Assembly: GCF_002207865.1 (NCBI RefSeq)
Contig: NZ_BDQM01000040.1
Location: 1-35,175, forward strand
Length of the DNA: 35,175 bases
From: Colwellia marinimaniae
Lineage (GTDB): Bacteria > Pseudomonadota > Gammaproteobacteria > Enterobacterales > Alteromonadaceae
Reading direction: 5' to 3'
Positions 16,159-23,324 of the stretch are shown piece by piece. Within the stretch, counting starts at the first letter, position 1; every line of letters begins with the position of its first letter. The translations under genes and the position numbers were made by a program. A model generated the notes under the pieces. The model saw only the letters and a list, made by a program, of their open reading frames with translations, ran no database searches and had not been told where the DNA came from.

Positions 16159-17269
16159 CGTTAATACTGCCATCAAGCAAGTTATATTTTTTTAGGTAAC
16201 CTCTTAATTGATGATACGTTAATTCCAGTGCTTCCGCGGTTTTCTTTTGATTAAATTGACAATGGGCTAACGCCGATTGTATTAACTCAATTTCATAATC
16301 TTGTGATAATGATTTTAAGGACTGGGGAAACTCTTGCGTCACTGTCTTAGTGGGCAGCTTAGCACTCGATGGCTTAGTCGTTGCGGTTAGTTCAATATCC
16401 TCGCTGGTCATACTCTCAGTTACCGTGTTAATGCTACCGCTACGAGCTTTAATTCTGTCATTGGTTTGATTGCTATGCTTTGGTCTATAAGGCGAGTCGA
16501 AAGGGTCTATGATTAATTCATGGACGGGCAAATGTGGATTATTACCACGATAAACGCTACGCTCAACCACATTTTTTAACTCACGAATATTACCAGGCCA
16601 AGGATATTCAAGCAGGCTACGTTTAGCTTTTTCGGTAAAGCCGCTAAATAATTCAAATTCAAGTTCACGGGCCATGTTGATGGCGAAGTGCTCTGCCAGC
16701 ATCATGATATCGTCTAAGCGCTCTCTTAACGGTGGTAGCGTGATAACATCAAACGCTAATCTATCTAATAAATCTGCTCTAAATTGTCCCGATGCAGCTA
16801 ACGTAGGTAAATCTTCATTGGTTGCCGCCACTAAACGTACATCGGTAGTAATGGTTCTTGAGCCACCAACACGCTCAAATTCACCGTATTCAACAACACG
16901 TAATAGCTTTTCTTGAATGAGGCCAGAGGTATTAGCAATTTCATCTAAGAATAGTGTGCCTTTATCCGCACGTTCAAATCGTCCTTCATGACGCTTATTT
17001 GCACCGGTAAAAGCACCACTATCATAACCAAACAATTCTGTTTCAAGTAAATTCTCATTTAAAGCCGCACAATTAAGTTTTATATAATTTTGTTGCCAGC
17101 GTTTAGATAGATAGTGCAAACGAGCCGCAACCAGCTCTTTACCTGTGCCTCGTTCACCAATTATCAGTACGGGTTTACTCAAAGGAGCAATTTGAGATAT
17201 TTGCTCTAGTACTTCTAAAAAATTATTTGATTGGCCAAGAAGATTATCTTGTTGGTTAAAACGCGCCAT
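16148..17269 (-). CDS. pspF: psp operon transcriptional activator PspF (sigma-54 dependent)
   Basis: PspF is the AAA+ activator of the phage shock genes, held inactive by PspA. It lacks a receiver domain, as expected: the AAA+ module starts at once with Walker A GERGTGKE (residues 38-45) and includes the sigma-54 contact loop GAFTGA (85-90) and LFLDEIAN. A C-terminal Fis-type helix-turn-helix (NQKKTAEALELTYHQLRGYL) binds upstream sites. At 373 residues it is about 45 longer than E. coli PspF; the extra lies in a Ser/Thr-rich linker at about 260-310. It is divergent from pspA, the classic layout, and leads into sapA. Confidence 0.95.
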   Translation of the reverse strand: MARFNQQDNLLGQSNNFLEVLEQISQIAPLSKPVLIIGERGTGKELVAARLHYLSKRWQQNYIKLNCAALNENLLETELFGYDSGAFTGANKRHEGRFERADKGTLFLDEIANTSGLIQEKLLRVVEYGEFERVGGSRTITTDVRLVAATNEDLPTLAASGQFRADLLDRLAFDVITLPPLRERLDDIMMLAEHFAINMARELEFELFSGFTEKAKRSLLEYPWPGNIRELKNVVERSVYRGNNPHLPVHELIIDPFDSPYRPKHSNQTNDRIKARSGSINTVTESMTSEDIELTATTKPSSAKLPTKTVTQEFPQSLKSLSQDYEIELIQSALAHCQFNQKKTAEALELTYHQLRGYLKKYNLLDGSINDEL

Positions 17270-17506
17270 AGTAGACTCAAATGTTGGTTTATTTCACTAA
17301 CAAATAGTGTATTTTATTACTTAGTCGGTTGAAAGTCTTTTTTAAATAAATAATAATGTGATTAAAAACAATATGTTATTATCATTGTTAAAGTTGGCTT
17401 AAAAAATGAATATATTAAAATAGTTATTTAGCTCTAAGTAAATACTTAGTTCACGCAAATGTAAATAAAGTTTGGCATGATTTAGCCACAAGTTGAGGAA
17501 GATGTT
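17270..17506. promoter_or_regulatory. divergent pspF/pspA control region
   Basis: This 237-bp AT-rich gap must hold the pspF promoter, the PspF-binding sites and the sigma-54 promoter of pspA. TTGGCTTAAAAAATGAA (17394-17410) has GG and GA at the right N10 spacing and would give an 86-nt leader. TTGGCATGATTTAGCCA (17472-17488) has a better -24 element, but its GC is one base too close and initiation would fall in the ribosome binding site. Neither matches the consensus fully. Confidence 0.4.
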
Positions 17507-18175
17507 ATGGGTATTTTTTCAAGATTCACAGATATTATTAACTCTAATATAAATAATTTATTAGATAAGGCCGAAGATCCAGCCAAAATGGTCCGCTTGA
17601 TCATTCAAGAAATGGAAGATACCTTAGTAGAAGTGCGCTCTAGCTCGGCAAAAATATTAGCAGAGAAAAAAGCATTAACTCGGCAAGTAACCCGCCTTGA
17701 AAAAGACGCGGAACAATGGCAAGGAAAAGCCGTACTGGCGTTAAGTAAAGATCGTGAAGACTTGGCTCGTGCTGCCTTAATGGCAAAGAAAAAAAGCAGT
17801 GAAAGCGCACAAGCTTTATTAGCTGAGTTAAGCCACCTTGATGAGCATATTTGTAAGTTGCAAGATGAAATTAGCCAATTACAAGATAAGCTAACGGATG
17901 CCAAGACGCGGCAAAAAGCCATTGTTATTCGTGAAAAGTCAGCAAATTCTCGTTTAAAAGTAAAAGAAAATATCCACAGCACCCGGGTACATGATGCCTT
18001 AAACCGTTTTGATGATTATGAACGTAAAATTGATGATATCGAAGCCGAAGTTGAATCATATGATTTAGGCGGTAAATCATTAGCAGATGAGATTGCCGAG
18101 CTTGAGACCGATGAAAAGGTTGATGATGAATTAGCTCAGTTAAAAGCTAAGATGAAAAACAATAAAAAACAATAA
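17507..18175 (+). CDS. pspA: phage shock protein A (ESCRT-III/Vipp1 family)
   Basis: PspA is a peripheral inner-membrane protein that stabilises damaged membranes and, when free, inhibits PspF. The 222-residue length is exact. It starts with the amphipathic helix MGIFSRFTDIINSNINNLLD used for membrane binding, followed by the conserved DPAKMVRLIIQEMEDTL, and then long charged coiled-coil helices to the end. GAGGAAG lies 5 nt before the ATG. It is the first gene of pspABC; pspB begins 70 nt downstream. pspD and pspE of E. coli are absent here. Confidence 0.97.
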   Translation: MGIFSRFTDIINSNINNLLDKAEDPAKMVRLIIQEMEDTLVEVRSSSAKILAEKKALTRQVTRLEKDAEQWQGKAVLALSKDREDLARAALMAKKKSSESAQALLAELSHLDEHICKLQDEISQLQDKLTDAKTRQKAIVIREKSANSRLKVKENIHSTRVHDALNRFDDYERKIDDIEAEVESYDLGGKSLADEIAELETDEKVDDELAQLKAKMKNNKKQ

Positions 18176-18245
18176 AAAATAATAACTAAAATATGAATAA
18201 AGCCTAAATAAAGCTATCGCTAGCATAGGATAAAGGAGACGTATT

Positions 18246-18473
18246 GTGGAAGAGATTATCATGGCACCTGTCATTATATTTATGATTATTGTTGCGCCAA
18301 TATGGTTGGTGTTGCATTACCGCAGTAAAAAGCAAGTAAGCCAAGGTCTAAGCCAAGAAGAGTATATTCAATTATCAGAATTGTCAGAAGTTGCCGATAC
18401 CATGGCTGATAGGATACAAACACTCGAAGCGATTTTAGACGCGGAGACCCCCAACTGGAGAACCAAATTATGA
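18246..18473 (+). CDS. pspB: phage shock protein B
   Basis: PspB is a small inner-membrane protein that, with PspC, senses envelope stress and recruits PspA. The 75 residues comprise one N-terminal transmembrane helix (about 6-23, MAPVIIFMIIVAPIWLVL) and a cytoplasmic coiled coil (LSELSEVADTMADRIQTLEAIL). The GTG at 18246 is chosen because AAGGAG (18233-18238) lies 7 nt upstream; an ATG five codons later has no such site. Its TGA stop overlaps the pspC ATG by 4 nt. Confidence 0.94.
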   Translation: MEEIIMAPVIIFMIIVAPIWLVLHYRSKKQVSQGLSQEEYIQLSELSEVADTMADRIQTLEAILDAETPNWRTKL

Positions 18474-18922
18474 GTCGAAAAAGAGGAGAGTTATATCGGA
18501 ACGCCGAGCGGGGGAAAATAGCAGGGGTTTGTGCTGGCCTAGCAGATTATTTCGGTTGGGAAACTTGGTTGGTAAGAATATTAGTGGTATCTGGTGTGCT
18601 TTTTGGCTTGCCATTTCTTATCTTAATTTATATTGCTGGTTGGTTTATTTTGGATAAAGCCCCAGGGAAAATCGTAAGAGGAAGCCATGAGCCAAGTGAA
18701 AGCCGCTATGGTAAAAGGCATCAGCAAGGGCGGCACGAGGCTGATTTTAGCAATGAATCAATAAAAGTAAAAGCGAGGATTTGGCAAGCGGGGGAGCCGC
18801 CCAAGCAAGCACTATATGATATTCGCCGTAAGTTTCGCGCTTTGGAAAAGAAAGTACAATTGATGGAACAATATGTTACCTCAGCGGAGTTTACTGTTTC
18901 AAGGGAGATAAATAAGCTCTAA
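18470..18922 (+). CDS. pspC: phage shock protein C
   Basis: PspC is the inner-membrane partner of PspB in stress sensing. The PspC domain lies at about residues 5-65: LYRNAERGKIAGVCAGLADY, then WLVRILVV and a hydrophobic helix (LPFLILIYIAGWFIL). The C-terminal half is a charged tail with a predicted coiled coil near 117-140 (YDIRRKFRALEKKVQLMEQY). At 150 residues it is longer than E. coli PspC (119). The ATG overlaps the pspB stop, so expression is coupled. Confidence 0.94.
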   Translation: MSRKRGELYRNAERGKIAGVCAGLADYFGWETWLVRILVVSGVLFGLPFLILIYIAGWFILDKAPGKIVRGSHEPSESRYGKRHQQGRHEADFSNESIKVKARIWQAGEPPKQALYDIRRKFRALEKKVQLMEQYVTSAEFTVSREINKL

Positions 18923-18935
18923 GCACAGGAGGAAT

Positions 18936-18955
18936 GCTGTCAGTTGGCAGCTTTT
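18936..18955 (+). terminator. probable terminator after pspC
   Basis: GCTGTC (18936-18941) pairs with GGCAGC (18946-18951) with one wobble around an AGTT loop, followed by TTTT. Short but G-C rich and well placed between pspC and ycjX. Confidence 0.6.
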
Positions 18956-19105
18956 CTATTAGTCCAGTAATGTTGTGCCCGTATTAACCGTGATAGCTTA
19001 ACTTTTCTGGTGAAAAATAATCAATAAGGTGTGATTTTATTTAAAAGACCTTATTATCAAATGACTTCTTAAATAAGATATTAATAGACAAGTTATCAAT
19101 TCGTT

Positions 19106-20593
19106 ATGGCATTAATAAGTAAATTGTTCATCAACAAACGTGGTCTAGATAAGTTAAAAAATAATCTAAAAGGTAAGGCTAATGAATTACTGAGTCGCAC
19201 ATTCGATCAACATGTTACTTTAGCGGTTACCGGGTTAAGCCGTAGCGGTAAAACAGCATTTATTACTTCCTTGGTAAATCAACTAATCAATGAAGGTAAT
19301 GGTACAAAACTTAGTTTTTTTGATCCCGTGCACAATGGCACTTTTATCGCCGCTAAACGTGTACCGCAAAAACACTTTCATGTGCCGCGCTTTGATTATG
19401 ATGCAGCAATTTCTGCGTTAACAGCAGAGCAACCCAACTGGCCAGAGCCAACACATGGTATTAGTGAATTACGTTTGTCTATTCGTTATCAGCCGAAAAG
19501 TTCAATACTTAAATACGCCACAGATATGGCCACATTAACCTTAGATATTACCGATTACCCCGGTGAGTGGCTGCTTGACTTACCCATGCTCAAACAAACG
19601 TATCAACAGTGGTCACAGCAAACGTATGATTTAATGACCCGTGCGCCACGGGCTGAGCTCAGTAAGAGTTTTTTGGCTAAATTGGCACTAATTGACCCAT
19701 TAGCTAGTGCTAGTGAGGAACTCTTAGGGGAGCTAGCGCAAGAGTATACCGCGCTTTTATATACTTTTCGTTATGACCTAGGTTTATCTGTAATACAGCC
19801 TGGACGATTTATATTACCAGGTGAGTTAGCAGGGGCGCCAATTTTAGAGTTTTTCCCCTTCCCCGCATTAGCAAGCATTGATGGCAATGCTTATCAAAAT
19901 GCGCCGGATGATAGCTTTGTTGGTATGTTACGTTCACGCTATCTTGAGTATAAAGAACAAGTAGTCCGGAAATTCTATCGTGAACATTTTCTGCGTTTTG
20001 ATCGACAAATAGTATTGGCGGATTGTTTAACGCCCTTGAATAAAGGGAGAGAAAGTTTTGCCGATTTAGAACTTGCCATGTCGATGATCCTACAAAGTTA
20101 TAGTTATGGTAAGTCAGGGCTATTTTCTCGATTGTTTTCCCCAAAAATTGACAAACTATTGTTTTGCGCGACTAAAGCCGACCATGTTACCCCAGAACAA
20201 CACGCACCTATGGTGGCATTGTTAAACCAATTGATTCACCAAAACAAACACCATATAAGCTACGAAGCCGTACAAATTAAAACCTTAGCCATTGCTGCTG
20301 TTAAAGCGACAACTTCAGGGGTCAGTAAATATAAAGGGGCAGATATTCCTGTTATTCAAGGTCAACGTTTAGCTCAGCGTGAGGGCAAAGGGGCAACTGA
20401 AGTGTTTGGTCAAAAAATAACAGTATTTCCAGGGGCGGTACCCAATCAGCTGCCGCAAGAAAATTATTGGCGATCGAACACTTTTAATTTTATCGCCTTT
20501 GCTCCCTTATCAGATCTCACTAAACATCAATGTTTACCACACATTCGCATGGATCAAGTATTACAGTTCTTACTTGCCGATAAAATGATATGA
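19106..20593 (+). CDS. ycjX: YcjX family P-loop NTPase (DUF463)
   Basis: Conserved cytoplasmic GTPase-like protein of unclear function that travels with the psp genes and is stress-induced in E. coli. The 495 residues align closely with E. coli YcjX in recalled motifs: P-loop GLSRSGKT at residues 43-50, DYPGEWLLDLPML, IQPGRF, FYREHFLRFDRQIVL, and DKLLFCATKADHV, the last resembling a guanine-specificity motif (TKAD). No clear ribosome binding site precedes the ATG. It overlaps ycjF by 4 nt. A terminator lies upstream, so this pair probably has its own promoter. Confidence 0.93.
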   Translation: MALISKLFINKRGLDKLKNNLKGKANELLSRTFDQHVTLAVTGLSRSGKTAFITSLVNQLINEGNGTKLSFFDPVHNGTFIAAKRVPQKHFHVPRFDYDAAISALTAEQPNWPEPTHGISELRLSIRYQPKSSILKYATDMATLTLDITDYPGEWLLDLPMLKQTYQQWSQQTYDLMTRAPRAELSKSFLAKLALIDPLASASEELLGELAQEYTALLYTFRYDLGLSVIQPGRFILPGELAGAPILEFFPFPALASIDGNAYQNAPDDSFVGMLRSRYLEYKEQVVRKFYREHFLRFDRQIVLADCLTPLNKGRESFADLELAMSMILQSYSYGKSGLFSRLFSPKIDKLLFCATKADHVTPEQHAPMVALLNQLIHQNKHHISYEAVQIKTLAIAAVKATTSGVSKYKGADIPVIQGQRLAQREGKGATEVFGQKITVFPGAVPNQLPQENYWRSNTFNFIAFAPLSDLTKHQCLPHIRMDQVLQFLLADKMI

Positions 20594-21717
20594 CTAATAA
20601 AGACAACATAAACAAAGAAAAATTAGCTCAGCAAATACTTTTTAGCGAGAGTGACACTTTAGCTGAACTCAGTGATAATCAAGGTAAAGACACTCGTGCT
20701 AAGGTAACCGAACAGCTTCTGTTTACTAATGATGACTATTTACCGCTAAGCCCGGATGAAGAACGTCTAGGTGAATTAACACCAGCAGAGCTTGATGGCG
20801 AACAGCTACACCAAGGTGTTACTAACGTGCCAGCTGGCCAATATTCATGGTTATGGCGGATAATATCTGCTTTATTTATCACCTTACTTGCCATTGAAGC
20901 GGTTGATTTCTTTGTTGCCGGCTTTGAAAACTCACCGATAACTACTAGCCTTTATGCCTTGTTGTTAGTCTCATTGACCTTGGCGGCTGCTAAGGTGTTG
21001 TGGCATGAATTTATTGGCCTTAAGCAGTTCAAAAATCGTCAGAAAATGCAACAGCAAGCTAAGGAACTGTTATTAATAGATGCTGATCAGCATACTGAAT
21101 CGTCGAATCAACGTGGTAAAGACTTTTGTCACAACATTAGCGAAAGCCTACCTTGTGATTTGGTGTTTGATTGTGCCGAAGAACAGCAGGTTTGGCATGA
21201 TGCTTTGGCGGCAGGCCATAGTTCTAGTGAGTTAGTTCAGCTCTACTCGCGGGTGGTATTAACGAAAGTTGATGAAAAAGCGTTAAATGAAGTAGCGAAA
21301 TTCTCTAGTGAAGCAGTGGTTTTAATTGCCTTAAGCCCGGTAGCGCTTATAGATATGTTAATTATGTTATCGCGCAATTTACGCATGATAAATAAAATAG
21401 CAGGACTGTATGGCTTGAAACTGGGCTACTGGAGTCGAATAAAGTTAATAAAACAAGTGTTTGTTAATATGGCTTATGCTGGCGCTAGTGAATTAGTGGC
21501 AGACCTTGGTAGTGACATGCTGGGCGCCGAGTTAATGGGTAAACTATCGGCTCGATTCGCCCAAGGGCTAGGTGCTGGTATGTTAACCGCTAGGCTAGGT
21601 GCTAAAACGATGGAGCTTTGTCGGCCAATTCCTTTTGAAGAAAAACTTAAATTAAGCCATGTTCGTAAAAAAATCACCCAGCAAATTAAAGCGTTAGTAA
21701 GTCCTAGTAAGCAGTAA
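20590..21717 (+). CDS. ycjF: YcjF/DUF697 inner membrane protein
   Basis: Membrane partner of YcjX, of unknown biochemical role. The 375 residues begin with an acidic, hydrophilic cytoplasmic stretch (about 1-85). Two hydrophobic helices follow (WLWRIISALFITLLAIEAV and ITTSLYALLLVSLTLAAAKV). The TIGR01620/DUF697 region in the C-terminal half includes SSEAVVLIALSPVALIDML and a final GAGMLTARLGAKTMELCRP. The start overlaps the ycjX stop (ATGA), so the two are translated together. Order ycjX-ycjF-(phhAB)-tyrR matches E. coli apart from the inserted phhAB. Confidence 0.92.
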   Translation: MTNKDNINKEKLAQQILFSESDTLAELSDNQGKDTRAKVTEQLLFTNDDYLPLSPDEERLGELTPAELDGEQLHQGVTNVPAGQYSWLWRIISALFITLLAIEAVDFFVAGFENSPITTSLYALLLVSLTLAAAKVLWHEFIGLKQFKNRQKMQQQAKELLLIDADQHTESSNQRGKDFCHNISESLPCDLVFDCAEEQQVWHDALAAGHSSSELVQLYSRVVLTKVDEKALNEVAKFSSEAVVLIALSPVALIDMLIMLSRNLRMINKIAGLYGLKLGYWSRIKLIKQVFVNMAYAGASELVADLGSDMLGAELMGKLSARFAQGLGAGMLTARLGAKTMELCRPIPFEEKLKLSHVRKKITQQIKALVSPSKQ

Positions 21718-21748
21718 GGGCCAGTGAACCCCTGGTTGTAATTACTGC

Positions 21749-21766
21749 TGTAACCTTTCGTGTACA
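21749..21766 (+). promoter_or_regulatory. TyrR-box-like operator upstream of phhA
   Basis: TGTAAC-CTTTCG-TGTACA matches 10 of 12 fixed positions of the TyrR box TGTAAA-N6-TTTACA. The flanking bases extend the symmetry to GCTGTA/TACAGC. It is 160 bp before the phhA ATG and upstream of a possible TTGACC -35 element at 21788-21793, a position suited to activation. Confidence 0.55.
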
Positions 21767-21908
21767 GCAAGTGCATTTGTTGTTTTTTTGACCGTTTTGT
21801 GTTGCTTTATTTTATCTACCCTGATGTCTTAAGATGAATGCAGTAACAATAAAAATTATTACATTTAAAAATTATAACAAAAGTCGCTTAAGAAGAAAGG
21901 TTACCACT

Positions 21909-22712
21909 ATGGCAAAAGGCACAAAGTATATTTCTAAAGTACCTGATGAACAGGGCTTTATACAATGGTCAGCAGAAGAAAATTCCATTTGGCAGGAGTT
22001 GTTTGCTCGTCAATTAGCATGCATTAAAGATAAAGCTTGTGATGAATATCATGATGGTTTAGTAAAATTAAACTTGCCAACCGATCGTATCCCGCAACTT
22101 GATGAAGTAAGCAAGGTCTTAAAAGCAACGACAGGGTGGCAATGTTACCCGGTACCGGCCTTAATCGGTTTCGGCGAGTTTTTTAAATTACTTTCTGAAA
22201 AGAAATTTCCCGTTGCTACCTTTATTCGTAGCCGTGAAGAAATGGACTATTTACAAGAACCAGATATTTTTCATGAAATATTTGGTCATTGTCCTCTGTT
22301 AACTAACGCTTCTTTTGCCAACTACACCGAAGCGTTTGGCAAGATGGGCTTAAATGCCAGCAAAGAGCAACGGGTGTTTTTAGCTCGCCTATACTGGTTT
22401 ACTATTGAATTTGGTTTGCTCGATACGCCAAATGGCCTACGTATATACGGTGGTGGTGTATTGTCCTCACCAGGGGAAACGGAATACGCTATGCATAGTG
22501 CTGAAGTGGAACGTAAACCTTTTGATGTGTTAGATGTTTTAAGAACGCCTTATCGCATCGATATTATGCAACCCATATACTACCTGCTAACTAAAGTATC
22601 TGACTTAGATGATATTCGAAAGCTAGAAGTTGATGACATTATGGAATTGGTTGCTAAAGCGCAAATGTTAGGTCTGCACGAAGCTAAATTTCCGACAAAA
22701 CAAGCCAGTTAA
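21909..22712 (+). CDS. phhA: phenylalanine-4-hydroxylase
   Basis: Non-haem iron, tetrahydropterin-dependent enzyme converting L-phenylalanine to L-tyrosine. I chose the ATG at 21909 (267 residues, like Pseudomonas PhhA at 262) because AGAAAGG lies 8 nt upstream; an earlier ATG at 21834 would add 25 residues unlike the family. Iron ligands are His122 and His127 (FHEIFGHCPLL) and Glu167 (FTIEFGL). Only the catalytic domain is present, as in bacterial enzymes. phhB, which recycles the pterin cofactor, follows after 83 nt. A TyrR-like box lies upstream. Confidence 0.96.
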   Translation: MAKGTKYISKVPDEQGFIQWSAEENSIWQELFARQLACIKDKACDEYHDGLVKLNLPTDRIPQLDEVSKVLKATTGWQCYPVPALIGFGEFFKLLSEKKFPVATFIRSREEMDYLQEPDIFHEIFGHCPLLTNASFANYTEAFGKMGLNASKEQRVFLARLYWFTIEFGLLDTPNGLRIYGGGVLSSPGETEYAMHSAEVERKPFDVLDVLRTPYRIDIMQPIYYLLTKVSDLDDIRKLEVDDIMELVAKAQMLGLHEAKFPTKQAS

Positions 22713-22728
22713 TGATGCAGCAAGGTTA

Positions 22729-22756
22729 AATTAAGCGAAAATAATTAAGCGAAAAT
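22729..22756 (+). repeat. 14-bp tandem duplication between phhA and phhB
   Basis: AATTAAGCGAAAAT occurs twice head to tail (22729-22742, 22743-22756), with the start of a third copy. It lies in the untranslated gap of the phhAB transcript. Confidence 0.7.
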
Positions 22757-22795
22757 AATTTAGCAAATAAATATAAAAATAACTAAGGATACATA

Positions 22796-23146
22796 ATGAC
22801 TGCACAATCAAGTGATATATTAGCGAGTCAAGCCTGTGAAGCTTGTCACGTCGATGCACCCAAAGTAAGTGATGAAGAGCTGAAAGAGCTGATTGCCTTA
22901 ATTCCAGATTGGGTGCCACAAGTACGTGATAATGTCATGATGCTTGAGCGTGAATATAAATTTAAAAACTATAAGTTGGCCTGGGCCTTTGCCAATAAAG
23001 TGTCAGAGCTGGCAGAAAGTGAGTTCCATCATCCATCTATTTTACTTGAATGGGGTAAGGTTACTGTTACATGGTGGACACACTCTATTGGTGGGCTGCA
23101 TAAAAATGATTTTATCTGCGCTGCTAAAACCGATGAATTGGGTTAA
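22796..23146 (+). CDS. phhB: pterin-4a-carbinolamine dehydratase
   Basis: Dehydrates 4a-hydroxytetrahydropterin formed by PhhA, regenerating the cofactor. The 116-residue length is typical. The active-site histidines are in EFHHPSI and WWTHSIGGLHKND, the family signature. The ATG has AAGGAT 5 nt upstream. It is probably co-transcribed with phhA. The N-terminal tail contains ASQACEACHVDAP, a two-cysteine stretch seen in several gammaproteobacterial homologues. Confidence 0.95.
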   Translation: MTAQSSDILASQACEACHVDAPKVSDEELKELIALIPDWVPQVRDNVMMLEREYKFKNYKLAWAFANKVSELAESEFHHPSILLEWGKVTVTWWTHSIGGLHKNDFICAAKTDELG

Positions 23147-23224
23147 TAACGCACTTAAGTAACACACTTAAGTAACTCGTTAAAATTATTATTTAAGTGA
23201 AATATAGAGAAAATTTAAGTACTG

Positions 23225-23254
23225 ACATTTATCAAAATACAACTTGGTAAATGT
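23225..23254 (+). promoter_or_regulatory. inverted repeat between phhB and tyrR
   Basis: ACATTTATCAA (23225-23235) and TTGGTAAATGT (23244-23254) pair over 11 bp with one wobble around an 8-nt loop. There is no good T-tract, so termination of phhAB here is uncertain. It sits just upstream of the TyrR-like box and may be a second binding site. Confidence 0.4.
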
Positions 23255-23267
23255 TGTGCTTTATTAA

Positions 23268-23285
23268 CGTAAAAATTAGTTTACA
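23268..23285 (+). promoter_or_regulatory. TyrR box overlapping the tyrR promoter
   Basis: CGTAAA-AATTAG-TTTACA matches 11 of 12 fixed positions of TGTAAA-N6-TTTACA. A good -10 hexamer TACAAT (23282-23287) overlaps its right half. Binding would block RNA polymerase, as in the autorepressed E. coli tyrR gene. It ends 39 bp before the tyrR ATG. Confidence 0.65.
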
Positions 23286-23324
23286 ATAGCCCTTTTGTTA
23301 AATTCTAGATTAAGGGCTTGTGAA

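Noticed and set aside
17472..17488. TTGGCATGATTTAGCCA as the main sigma-54 promoter of pspA
   Set aside because: GG-N9-GC spacing instead of N10, and the start site would fall within the ribosome binding site; kept only as a secondary candidate.
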